64,000 nt of DNA. Source: Paralithodes platypus. Lineage: Eukaryota > Arthropoda > Malacostraca > Decapoda > Lithodidae. The stretch lies in assembly GCA_032716605.1 (NCBI GenBank), contig CM064480.1, forward strand, positions 40,288,791 through 40,352,790. Direction: 5' to 3'. The position numbers and the translations under genes were made by a program. The notes under the pieces were generated by a model. It had not been told where the DNA came from. It ran no database searches and worked only from the letters and a program-made list of their open reading frames with translations. Positions 9,716 to 19,990 of the stretch are shown piece after piece; position 1 is the first letter of the stretch; each line of letters starts with the position of its first letter.

Positions 9716-11935
9716 TACGCGCCGAGCCGGCGGGGCCGCAGGCGCGTCCGACGAGACGGCCGGTCGGGGTGCCTCCGGCCTGCCGGCCGACGAGCCGGCG
9801 GCAGCCGACCGCCGGCCGGCCGGCCACGCGCGGCCGGCGGGGCCGCGGCCGGCGGCCGACCGCGCCGGCCGGCCGGGCAGAAGCGCCGGCCGGCCGGCGA
9901 CTGCGACGGCCGGCCGGCCGACGCGAAGGCCGGCGGCCGACGCGCCGGCCGGCTGGGACCGACGGGCAGGCCGGCCGGCTACGCGCTGCCGGCGGCGACG
10001 CGCGCGGCCGCCGGCAGGCCGGCCGGCCGACGCGCAGCGGCGGCCGGACCGCGGCCGGCCGGCCGAGCTGCCGGCCGGCGCGACGCTCGGCCGGCACGGC
10101 CGATCGCGAGGCCCTAGGCCGACGGCCGGCCTGCGGCGAAGGGGCCGGCGGCGGCCGACGCGCCGACGGGCCGGCGACGAGCCGGCCGGCCGGCGCGACG
10201 ACCGCGGCCGCCGGCTCGACGCGCCCGCGGCCGGCTACTGGCAGAGGCCGGCCGGGCCGACGCGACGGACGGCCGGCCTGCGGCGACGCGCAGGCCGGAC
10301 GCCGACGCGAGCCGGCAGGGCCGACGGATCGGCCGTCCGTGCCCGAGCGCAGGCCGGCGGGCCGATGCCGGCGCCGGCCGACGCGCCGGCCAGACAGCGC
10401 AGGCCGGCCGGCCGACGCGAATTGGCGGCCGGCAGACGCGCTCGCCGGCACGGCCGACGGCGCGGCCGACGGCAGGCAGGCCGGCGACGCGCAGCCGGCC
10501 GGCCCGACGGCGCGGTGGGAAGGCCACGCGCCGGCCGTGCCGGCGACAGACCTACAGGCCGGGACGCCCGCAGGCCGCCGAGCGACGGCCGGGCGGGAAG
10601 ACGCGCAGGCCGGCCGGGCGACGCGCATGCGGCCGGCGGCCGCGCCGGCCGGCCGCGCGACGAGCAGCGGAGCGCGGCCGGACGTGCAGGCGGCGGCCGG
10701 CCGCGAGGCGGGCCGGCGCGGCCGAACGCGCAGCGGCCGAGCGACGGCCGGCCGGTACCGGCGTGCCGCAAGGCCGGCGGCGACAGTCACGGCCGGCGGC
10801 CGCGCGGGCAGCCCCGGTGTGGACCGACAGGGGGCGGGGCGCGCCGCCTGCCCGGAGGGGGGACCGGACACGGGGCGGCCTCCGGCCGGCCCGAGGGTAC
10901 CTACACGCGGGCTGCGCCCGGCAGGCGGCCGGCCCGGGGGGCGACCGGCACGTGGCCGCCGCCGACCCGGGGGACGACGCAGGCCGGAGCCGGCCGGCCC
11001 CGGACGGGCCCGGGGCGGCGAGCCGGCCGGCCCTGCGGAACCGGCGACGGACGCGCCGGCCGGCCAGGCCCGGGGGGGACCGAAACAAGGAGGGCGGCCG
11101 GCCGGCCGGCCCGGGGGGACCGGCGGCGGGGGCGGCCGGCCGGCCAGGACCCGGGGGGCCGACACGGGGCGGCCGCCGGCCCGGGGGGACCGGCACGGGC
11201 GGCCGGCCGGCCGGCCCGGGGGACCGCGCGCGGGGCTGCCGGCGGGCCGACCCCTGGGGGACCGACACGGCGGCGGCCGGCCGCCGGGCCCGGGGACCGT
11301 CAACGCGCTGGGCGGCCGTCGGCGCCGGGTGGACCGGCACGGGGCCGCCGGCCGGCCGGACCGCGGGGGACCGGCACTGGTCGTCCGGCCGGCCGGCACA
11401 GGGGGGGCGCCGGCGGGGGGGGCGACCGGCAAGCGCGACCGGCCCGCCGGCGCCGGGCGGACAGCCATGACGGGGCGTCGGGCAGGCCCTCAAGGGGCAA
11501 GCAAGGGAGACAAGGGAGCGGAAACGAGCGGGACGCCAGAGAAACAGAGGCAGGGTGCCCGCGCGCGCGCGCACGCAGCCCCGCCAGCCGGCCGGGCCGC
11601 AACCGCCGCGGCCGCGAGCGCCCGCCACCTCCCTCCTCCTCGCGCCCATCGCGCGGCGCGCGCGCAGGGCACCCGCCGCCGGGAGCCATCGCCAACAAGC
11701 GCCCGGGCGCGGGCCACGGGCGGAGACAACGCGACCTCCGAATGGAGGAGGGCAGAGCCTAAGTCCCGGGAAGGCAGGAGCAGGAACAAGGAGGGAAGGG
11801 CGGGGGGAACCGCCACAGAGGGCGGGAGTGGGCCGGGGGCAGGGGGAGGTAGGGCATGTTCGGAACGGAGAAACAGCGGGGGGTGGACAGGTGGGGATCC
11901 TAGCGGGCGGAGCAGACAACGCACGCGCACCTCTA
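9716..11935. repeat. extreme GC-rich GGCCGGCC tandem repeat island
   Basis: About 2.2 kb of nearly pure G and C with a sharp border to (cttcc)n at 9716 and to AT-rich DNA near 11935. From 9716 to about 10800 the unit is ggccggccgacgcgcaggcc-like with a period near 20-40. From 10800 to 11460 it shifts to a cggcccgggggaccggcacg form. From 11460 to 11935 it is GC-rich but less repetitive. Stop codons are rare in such sequence, so overlapping frames of up to 731 codons are open on both strands; I see no protein domain in any. It may be a CpG-dense satellite or an assembly artefact. Confidence 0.8.
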
Positions 11936-12300
11936 ATCGACCTAGCTTTGTATTTTCTTATTAACTCGAGTAGTTATCGGATTCAGTATCCTACTGTACG
12001 CTTATATATCTCTGTAATTTTTAGTTTTTTGCTTACATGAGCTTGGTAGTAACCGGGGGACGGGAGTTACCTTTGTTTATCTAAATATACTCCTGATTTG
12101 ACTAGCCTACAGTGACACCAGCGCCATCTGTTGATACAGTAATAATAACCCCGTAGGTTGGGTGTGCAGTTACACTGTAATTTTATATAAGTCTATTTGG
12201 TGAAGCGGGGTATATTGTTTGTCACATATTCTATTTAATCTATATAAAGTATATTTGTTTTGCTTTGTTTAGGTCGTTCTCACCCCTGGTAGCCCTATCT
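11936..12300. other. AT-rich spacer, no feature recognised
   Basis: Ordinary AT-rich sequence with no ORF of note. A pyrimidine tract ending in ttgtttag lies near 12255-12272 and looks like a splice acceptor, but I find no exon to attach to it. Confidence 0.4.
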
Positions 12301-12560
12301 TCTAAACGCATATTTCAGACGGGGCTGGGGTGGGGGGGGGAGGTGGAGGGGGGGGCGGGTGAGTCTAAGGCCGCGAGCAGCCCTGCGGGGCAACGATTTC
12401 TGCGACGGGACGGAAACGGCAAGGGGGGAGAGGGGCAGGGAGGCTAAGCACCGGCTGGTGCCGAGGGCGGCGGACCAGGAGGGGGCAGAATGGGGGGGGG
12501 CGGTTGGGAAGGGGGGGGGCGAGGGTTAGGCGAGGCGAGCATCCCTGGGGCCTACCGCCT
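12300..12560. other. G-rich patch
   Basis: Plus-strand G runs of four to nine bases recur (for example near 12330-12360 and 12490-12530), so G-quadruplex formation is plausible. No coding signal is seen. Confidence 0.5.
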
Positions 12561-12579
12561 AGGCTGCGGACTTCAAGGG

Positions 12580-13110
12580 GGAGAAAGGTCAGTTAGGCTA
12601 TCACCGCTGAGGGGGCCTAGGGTGCTGCGTACCAGGATTTCATAATGGGTGTGGTTATTTCGTTTAGTCTAGGCTATCACCGCGGGTGGCCTATTTCTGC
12701 GGGACCGGGGTATTTATTTCATGAGTGTTTTTTTTCGGTACAATATTTTGTTTTGTCGGTTCGGCTAGGCTATCATCCACGGGGAGGGCCGTATTTCTGC
12801 GTACTATCAATTAATGTATTAAATTGTTCAGTTAAGGCTAATCGACCGGCTGGGGACTCTATTTCAATGACGTACACGGGATTGGGTCATAATTTTTTTG
12901 TGTATTTCGGTTAGGATAGGCGAGACCCCCTGGTTGCCTATTTCCTGTTTAAATAAACAATAAAACGTTGTTTTCGGTTCGGGCCGATCACGGCGGTATT
13001 CAAATTTAATGTTTTTTTATTTTTAATTTGTTTGTTAGGCTATCAGCGCGCTTGATAACCTCAATTTGTGTGTATTAATCAACATGTTTGTTTTTCCGGT
13101 TAAGGCCTAT
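12580..13110. repeat. degenerate tandem repeat with ggctatcaccg core
   Basis: A block (g)ttaggctatcaccgcggg followed by ggcctatttctgcgt recurs at about 12593, 12668, 12764, 12833, 12911, 12976, 13034 and 13100. Spacing is 58-96 bp and decay increases to the right. The intervening DNA is AT-rich. It is not coding. Confidence 0.65.
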
Positions 13111-13119
13111 TAAGGAAGT

Positions 13120-13214
13120 GACGCGACCTGGAGGGAGTGAAAGGGGGGTTTTAAAGTGAGTTTAGTTGGTTTTTTTTTAAAGTGAGTTAAGGGGGGTTTT
13201 TAAGGGAGTGAAGT
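13120..13214. repeat. short aagtgagttaaggggggttt repeats
   Basis: Three degenerate copies of an aagtgag(t)taaggggggtttt unit lie just upstream of the LINE ORF1 region. They may be the 5' UTR of that LINE. Confidence 0.5.
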
Positions 13215-14600
13215 GGAACGGGAAGAAGAGTGATGCGTCCCCATGCCTCGGGCCTGTACGAACTGCCGGGGGAGGCCGTGTAGGTTTGGTGCTTCCATGT
13301 TTTGCTCGCTGCCGATCCACAATTCTGGCCGACTACTTCGCCAGCACGATGGGATGGACAGCAAAATTGGATGAAGCCCTCACAAGATCAACGCCCTCGA
13401 CCAGGAAGCTCGGAATCACTCCAAGAGTTTAGTATCACTCAACGTTGGTAGTAATCACTAACTCAATTTGTTTTTTCAAACTCCAGCATCCACCGATAGC
13501 CGGGCTCGCGCAACGTCATAATCTAGCCAACAATCCCCAACACCTGCAGTAGACATCTGCAGGCAGATTGGCTTCTGAATGAACCTGAGCCGCGACATCA
13601 AACCAGGTACAGCCGCCCTGATTAACCGTCTAGTCCTCATCCCCCCCAAATCCCTTCTGTGCAAGAAGCCTGCTAGCACTAACAGTACCAACCCCTCGCC
13701 CACCAGTTCTCAACCACTCCTCTCCCCGACCTGTACGTAGAGTCCCGCCACCGAATCAGGTTTCCGGATTTACACCGAGTGAGGAATGGTGCAACAGGCC
13801 AACGCAAGAAAGAGGTCCTCATGCTACGCATCTATCCAGTCCTAAACACATGTCCAACAGATTTGATATATTGGTAGGTAGATGGAAGACGAACCAGAAG
13901 AGACCAGCTCGTTGGGGATTCCATCCTACGAGGACAGTTCTAAGATTTCTGCGACAGAGTCCCAAATCAACGAAAAAGACTGTTGCATCACCAGGAGCTG
14001 GACTATGGACGACATTGTGAGAAGCCTGACGAGAGATACCACACAGGATGCAAAATGAAAATACCCTTTTTGTCGATCCATGGGGGCTGGTGTCAAATGA
14101 CGTCATGGCGCACCAGATCCGAATAGTTGATTGGAGAAATATCGCAAGATGATCCAGCCAGCTAACAAAAACAAGTCAAGGAATAGTCAATCATCTCAAA
14201 AAAAGGGCCATTCTCCCCAAGATCGACGCACCTGACAAATTCTACGACATAGGCTTGTCACGCACAAATAGCCGACCAAAACATTATGTTGTCTGAGGGA
14301 AGAAGTTGAATTCATCAACCCTCTGGGACAACTTCTACAACCAGAGCCTACTCTGTTCGCGCAAGGATGGCACTCAATCTAAACCCTGTGTGTTCAGCAC
14401 CAGCATGGGTTGTGCTCCTACACGAAGCAGTCCGCAGCCATTATCAAAAACACGCCAAGCCGAGAAGAAGCAGCAGGTGACATAAATCATCCAACGCCAA
14501 GAAAAAAACAGAGGAAACCGAGGACCACGCAGCGATAAGGACCAACAGCAAGACACGCGAGGACCGAGGACATCCATGAACATAAATGATAGAATCCGAC
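13215..14600 (+). pseudogene. LINE ORF1 with SGNH-esterase-like domain (element 1)
   Basis: Several frames must be combined. Near 13240-13310 one frame is cysteine-rich (CTNC, then C), compatible with a zinc-finger start. From about 13905 the esterase-like blocks appear in order: GDSILRGQF at about 13910-13940 (block I, GDS), a Gly-rich block near 14085 in the position of GxND, KIDAPDKFYDI near 14220-14250, FINLWDNFYNQSLL near 14310-14345, and a block V region at 14365-14395 where Asp-Gly-Thr-His is disturbed by one inserted base. ORF1 proteins with an SGNH hydrolase fold are known from CR1-type LINEs; the role of the domain in retrotransposition is unsettled. Multiple stops and frameshifts mean the copy is dead. 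Its stop-to-EN spacing with the ORF2 region downstream fits one element. Confidence 0.75.
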
Positions 14601-14639
14601 AGAAGAACCACCACTATCAGTAAAGAGCTTTACCGTGAG

Positions 14640-17468
14640 TTCTAAAATACACACAATTTCAAAGGTTTTCTATGCCAAACGCGTCGTAGCAATACGCCAA
14701 TACATTTTCATATTTAGAGGAGCTAGTGTTTACAGAACTTAATGATTGTGATTTGGCATAACAGAATCTTGGCTCAATACAGAAGATAGAGACTTTTTAG
14801 CAGAGTATTCACTTCCCGGTTATGTAATGTTTGAGAAAAGCCGAATAAATCGAAATGGAGGTGGCGTTTTACTTTATATCAAAGAAAGTCTTAACCCTAC
14901 CCTCTTGTCAAAACCTCGAATTTGGAACGTCGACGCATCTTTTGTGCTAATAAAGAATAATAAAGGTACCAAAATAATACTTGCATTAATATACAGACCT
15001 CCAGCTCAATCAGTGCAAACTGACCGAGAAATTTACGAACAAATTGCAGATGAAAGTGACTCACAAGATACCGTAATTTTTGGTGACTTTAATTTACCTG
15101 TGACCAAGTGGGGCGATACTCTTACTTCACACTCCGGACATGACTTGTATACGAACTTGCAAGAGAGTTCGCTTTATCAAGTTGTTGGAACGCCGACCCG
15201 TGGTAATAACGTTCTTGACATTGTACTTGCAACAAAAGAAGAATAATAGAGAATTTGAATGTTGGTGATGAATTCAGTAACAGCGACCATCGTACGATAA
15301 CTTTCACTTTAAAGTTACTAGTAACGAACCAAATAGTAGCATCGAAACAGTCCCTAATTTCAAGAAAGCAAACTTCCATAAACTTAGAGCTATGTTTAAA
15401 GAAACTGACTGGAGCTTTTTAATTCACAATAACGACATAAATACATCTTGGAAGTTATGCGAAGCCACTTACCTAAAAGCAGTGCAAGACTGCATACCAT
15501 CGAAAACTCGGCGTCCAGGCCATAATAATAAGCCCAAATGGTGGAATAAAGATATTTCAAACTGCCTGCTTGCTAAAAAATTTGCTAATGATAGATTACA
15601 ATCCTCACAAAATGACGAAGAACGGCTGAAATTTGTAGAGCTAACGACGCAAAGCCAAAAAGTTAATTAAGCAAAGTAAAAAGACCTTAGAGTTACATAT
15701 TGCGAATCAAGTAAAACAAACCCGAAAGAATTCTATAGTTATATCAGAAAGCAAAAAAGTAGTTACTTCAACTGTTGGACCGTTAGTCGATGAAAATGGA
15801 GAATACACCAAAGACGAAGAACAAATGAGTAATGCCCTCAATACCTTCTTTGCATCAGTTTTTACAACAGAAGACCTCAGTGATATCCCTAAACCATCGC
15901 CGATTCAGTTTGAAATATTAGATGTTCTTAGCAATATCACCGTTACAGAGAGAGAAGTATTGAATTGTTTAGATAAAACTCAAGGTAAATAAAACGCCTG
16001 GACCTGATACAATCTCGCCTAGAGTTCTAAAGGAAGCTAAGGATGAGCTCTCTAAACCACTGACATTACTATTCAATAAATCCTTGCAGTCTGGAACTAT
16101 GCCCGATCAGTGGAAGCTAGCCAACGTAACACCGATATTCAAAAAAGGCAGCAAATCCCTACCCAGTAACTATCGTCCAATTAGCTTAACCTCAGTTGTA
16201 TGTAAAATGCTAGAAACGGTCATACGAGACAGACTCGTAAATCACTTAGAGGAAAATAACATACTTAAAGATACTCAACACGGCTTTCGTAAAAAACGTT
16301 CCTGTTTTACAAACCTCTTAGACTTCTTCCACGATATCCTCAACCTCTACGATGAGAGTAAAGCTGTAGATATTATATACCTTGATTTCAAAAGGCCTTT
16401 GACAAAGTTCCCCACAAACGTTTACTGCTAAAACTAAAAGCGCATGGAATACAAGACGGTGTGTTGAAATGGATAGAAAATTGGCTCAGCGACAGAAAGC
16501 AAAGAGTAGTCATAAACGGTAAGGCATCAACAGGACCAATGTAAGTAGCGGGGTACCCCAGGGATCGGTACTAGGACCAATTCTCTTTCTAATTTACATC
16601 AACGACATAGATGAGGGTCTCACCTGTACAATCTCAAAATTTGCTGACGATACAAAAATTGCAAATAGCGTACTCTCAAAAGAACAAGTTGACGATATGC
16701 AACACAATCTAGATAAATTGTCATGTTGGGCCCAAATTTGGCAAATGAGTTTCAATGCGGATAAATGTAAAGTACTACATATCGGATACCTAAATGAGAA
16801 AGCAAACTATTCGATGAATGGCACTCAGCTTAAGAATGTAAACAGAGAAACCGATCTGGGAGTAACAATATCGAGTAACCTAAAACCGAGTCAACAATGT
16901 TCAGAAGTTGTTAAGAAGGCAAACAAAATAATTGGCTTTATAGGCAGGTCATTTGAGCATAAATCCAAAGAAGTTATCCTAACCCTTTACAATTCATTAG
17001 TCCGCCCTCTTCTGGAATACTGCGTTCAATCCTGGTGCCCTTATTACCAAAAAGATATAAACAAGCTAGAACGAGTTCAACGTAGAGTTACCAAAATGAT
17101 ACCTAGCCTAAAGAACAAACGCATACGAAGAGCGTCTGAGAGAATGAATCTATTTCCTTTAACCCAGCGCAGATTAAGAGGTGACTTAATTCAAGTGTTC
17201 AAAATCATCAAAGGCATCGACAATATGAACTGTAGTAAGTACTTCACTATCGACCAATCTAATTACACGCGGGGAAACGGTTTGCAAAATTATTGGTAAA
17301 TCTTTTAACTCACACGAATCTAAGAATTTCTTCTTCAATCGAGTTGTCAACTTGTGGAATGGGCTTCCCCGAAACGTTATAGACTGCATCACCGTTGATT
17401 CATTTAAACTCCGCCTAGACAAATATCTCGCATCAAACCCGCGACTGACTGCGTTTGTAAATGAATAA
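14640..17468 (+). pseudogene. LINE ORF2: endonuclease plus reverse transcriptase (element 1)
   Basis: The APE-type endonuclease occupies about 14640-15330: NGGGVLLYIKESLNP (14854-14898), ALIYRPP, and FGDFNLP with W (15080-15110, catalytic GDFN). A linker with WNKDI follows (about 15540). The RT begins near 15990: MPDQWKLANVTPIFKKG (16099-16149), NYRPISL, QHGFRKKRSC, then a frame change into the KAFDKVPH block, another into SGVPQGSVLGPILFLIY (about 16545-16600), and an intact FADD box at 16640-16651. The C-terminal part (LVRPLLEYC, VQRRVTKMI, RRLRGDLIQVFKI) ends with LWNGLPRNVI and a stop near 17468. Frameshifts occur near 15243, 15665, 16000, 16400, 16545 and 17295. The family is CR1/jockey-like. 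The catalytic motifs survive, so decay is recent or partly due to assembly indels. Confidence 0.88.
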
Positions 17469-17697
17469 CTTTATTTTATCCCCCATCAGTTACTAACCCA
17501 TCTGTCCCCTACTAACTTCCTAATCCTGCCACGGACATTAGTTCCAGGGCAGTAATTCCCTTTCCAATGTTCCCTTACCCACTCTAAACCACTGTTTGGA
17601 CACTTGATCCTCAGTGTTTTGGAGGACAAGCACCCTAGAAGGGTCACTAGATCTGTTGTTGCTTGATTTCCTTTGTACTCCTTTGTACTCCTTTGTA

Positions 17698-17732
<35 letters not shown>
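17469..17732 (+). repeat. LINE element 1 3' UTR and terminal microsatellite
   Basis: Follows the RT end directly and matches 7200-7405. It ends in three tandem tttgtactcc units (17670-17700) and a (CT)n run (about 17701-17732). Short terminal repeats of this sort replace a poly-A tail in several LINE clades. Confidence 0.8.
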
Positions 17733-17734
<2 letters not shown>

Positions 17735-17736
<2 letters not shown>

Positions 17737-19100
17737 CACTGACCCTTGTGTGTGATGGTTGATACCTGACCAGCTCCTCCAGCCGCCCTGCTCAACTCCC
17801 CAAGGACGCCGACCCCACAGCTGCTACCTACCTACTCACTACAGTAACACGCTAAGTTACCCAGTCCAGTGTTTATTTATTGATTTTATATTATTTATTG
17901 TTCACCACAGAGAAATTATGCCACCAAAGAGATACAAAACTCTATGTTGTGGGGAGACATTTTATGCGGAATGGATATTCCAGCATGGTTTCCCAGCAGA
18001 AAATGCTTTAAGTGTCTAACTGGTGAGAAATTCCAGTTCCTTGAGCTTACCTAGAGGCATACAAAGGAGAAGTGAGCGAACTAAAACATGAAATATGTTT
18101 ACTCAAAGAGCAACGTAACAGCCCCAACCTTAACAAACAAAACATCCCCATTTCGCCACCCGCAGGCTGATTCTAGAGCTGCCTTCCAGGTATCAGAGGA
18201 AATAAAACAAAACAGACTGCCCCAAAGATAATCCCAATCCCCCTTGCTAACAGATACGATGTACTAGGTAACAGTACAGAAGAGGCCGCAGGTGCAGACA
18301 ATGCACACAAAAGTAAAGTAACAAAAAGAAACCGTATCAAGAGTCCAAGGCTACACTGGTTAGCAAAAGTGAAATAAAGTCACAAATAGTTAGTGACTCG
18401 CTCTCACGTGGACAGGGGGCCCAATGGGCTACATTAGCACCAGGTAAAAGATCCGTCAAAGTCATACCAGGTGCTAAAATTACCCACATCACCAACGACA
18501 TCAAGAACTCCCAAATCAAACAAAGTACTTGCCTAGTTCTCAGTGTAGGGAGTAACGATGCCTACGACGGGGGTAACACAAGTAGCCACCAAATAATGAC
18601 CAAATATGAAACACTCATCCAACAAGCATAAAATAAAACTAAAAATTGTATCATACTAGGAATCCCTCCCCGCATGAAGAGAAAGCAGTTACAGTAATCT
18701 CAGGGCCCTGACATCAACGAGTCCCTAAATCCACTCTGCATCCAACAGCAAGTCGCATTCATTAACCCATTTAATGAAGTAAAAGGGAAAATGGAATTTT
18801 TCAAGCGAGATGGAATTCAACTCTCCCACACTGGTTCCACGTGGCTAGCTGCGAAATTAAATGCAGCTGTTGTACAACGCCCACGAGAAACTAGGGATAA
18901 TCACCAGTCTTCTCACAAATCCCCTTCAAACTCTGACAGGACAAAGAAAAGCCTGATAAGCCACCCTACTCTCTCAGAGAACCTAATTCTTCCTAATCCT
19001 TCCCCAAGGTCTTACCCCATACCTTTTCCCAAACTCCCTTCTCCTTGCCTCCAAACCCCGCTACGTCCCTATCTCGCACCACCCTCTCCTCCCCTTTAGT
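17735..19100 (+). pseudogene. LINE ORF1 with zinc-finger start and esterase-like domain (element 2)
   Basis: The first plausible start is the ATG at 918-920 of the 17 kb block (17918), giving MPPKRYKTLCCGETFYAEW, Cys-containing and then stopped at 18017. The next frame gives a charged helical stretch (GEVSELKHEICLLKEQ, about 18070-18115) that could be a coiled coil. Esterase-like blocks follow: IVSDSLSRGQGAQ (about 18387-18425, SDS in place of GDS), LSVGSNDAYDGG (about 18538-18575, GxND block intact) and DGIQLSHTG (about 18809-18835, where the usual block-V His is Gln). A Pro/Ser-rich tail ends at 19099. At least three frame changes or stops are present. This ORF1 differs from that at 13.2 kb, so it represents a distinct LINE family. 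Confidence 0.78.
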
Positions 19101-19289
19101 CCATGACGCCTTCACTCCCTACCCTCAATCACAGCTCTCCCGCTGCTCCACCCGTACCATCACCTAGATTTTCCGTACGACTCAATCACTCTTTACCCGA
19201 ACAAAAAAAACTATTAAACTCTCTCCAACCACCGGAACGTGTCACTGCTGTCGGATTCCCCCACTTACAAAGATCGAGAGAGAATAAAC

Positions 19290-19890
19290 AAGCAATCAAA
19301 TTAATGTAGTTTAATGCCAGAAGTCTACGAAATAAGATTGACGAACTAAGAATTATGTTACTAAATGAAGAAATAGATATAATTGCGATAACAGAAACTT
19401 TATATAGACACCAACAATATCGATTTCACACACGAATATCAGATCAAATTCCTATAAACTATATCACAAGGACAGAGTATGTAAGAAGGAGGAGGCGTAT
19501 TACTGTATATCAAAGAAAATATATGCTCACTTGAGGTTCAAATTCCTTCTAATAACTCAGAACTGTTATGTGTGAAAATTAATAACAAGGATATAGACAT
19601 TAATGTGGTTGTCGTATATCGTCGTCCAACTCATACCTATCAAGAGGATATAGACTTATACAATAATTTAGAAAAAACTCTATCAACAAAAGAAACCCTT
19701 ATAATAGGCGATTTTAATCTTCCTAATATTCATTGGGGAGATGTAAAAGGGTCTGGCCATGCATCAGAAAAAATGACCGAATTTATTAAAGATAACTTCT
19801 TATATCAATTAGTCCAGAAACCCACGAGGGGAGATAATATTTTAGACCTAGTAATAACGACCCACGAAAATTTAATTTCTGACTTAGAAG
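19290..19890 (+). pseudogene. LINE endonuclease domain, cut by gap (element 2)
   Basis: FNARSLRNKIDELRIML (about 19310-19360) is the canonical start of a LINE APE endonuclease. After a frame change come GGGVLLYIKENICS (about 19490), VVVYRRPTHT (19607-19640), IGDFNLPNIHWGD (about 19700-19742, catalytic Asp-Phe-Asn) and PTRGDNILDLVITTHEN (about 19823-19870). The sequence then enters the N gap, so the RT is not seen. It is similar to but distinct from the endonuclease at 14.8 kb. Confidence 0.82.
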
Positions 19891-19990
19891 NNNNNNNNNN
19901 NNNNNNNNNNNNNNNNNNNNNNNNNNNNNNNNNNNNNNNNNNNNNNNNNNNNNNNNNNNNNNNNNNNNNNNNNNNNNNNNNNNNNNNNNN
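19891..19990. other. assembly gap (100 N)
   Basis: Exactly 100 N. The left side is LINE endonuclease and the right side is the interior of a gypsy LTR. By alignment with the 3' LTR (26886 onward) about 530 bp of LTR plus the rest of the LINE are missing, so 100 is a placeholder and not a measured size. Confidence 0.97.

Noticed and set aside
9769..11964. Open frames of up to 731 codons on both strands in the GC-rich island
   Set aside because: They overlap in nearly all frames, consist of Arg, Pro, Gly and Ala only, and follow from lack of A/T-containing stop codons. No domain is seen.
12250..12447. Exon following a tttgtttag acceptor-like site
   Set aside because: No donor, no conserved peptide; the frame is short and in a G-rich patch.
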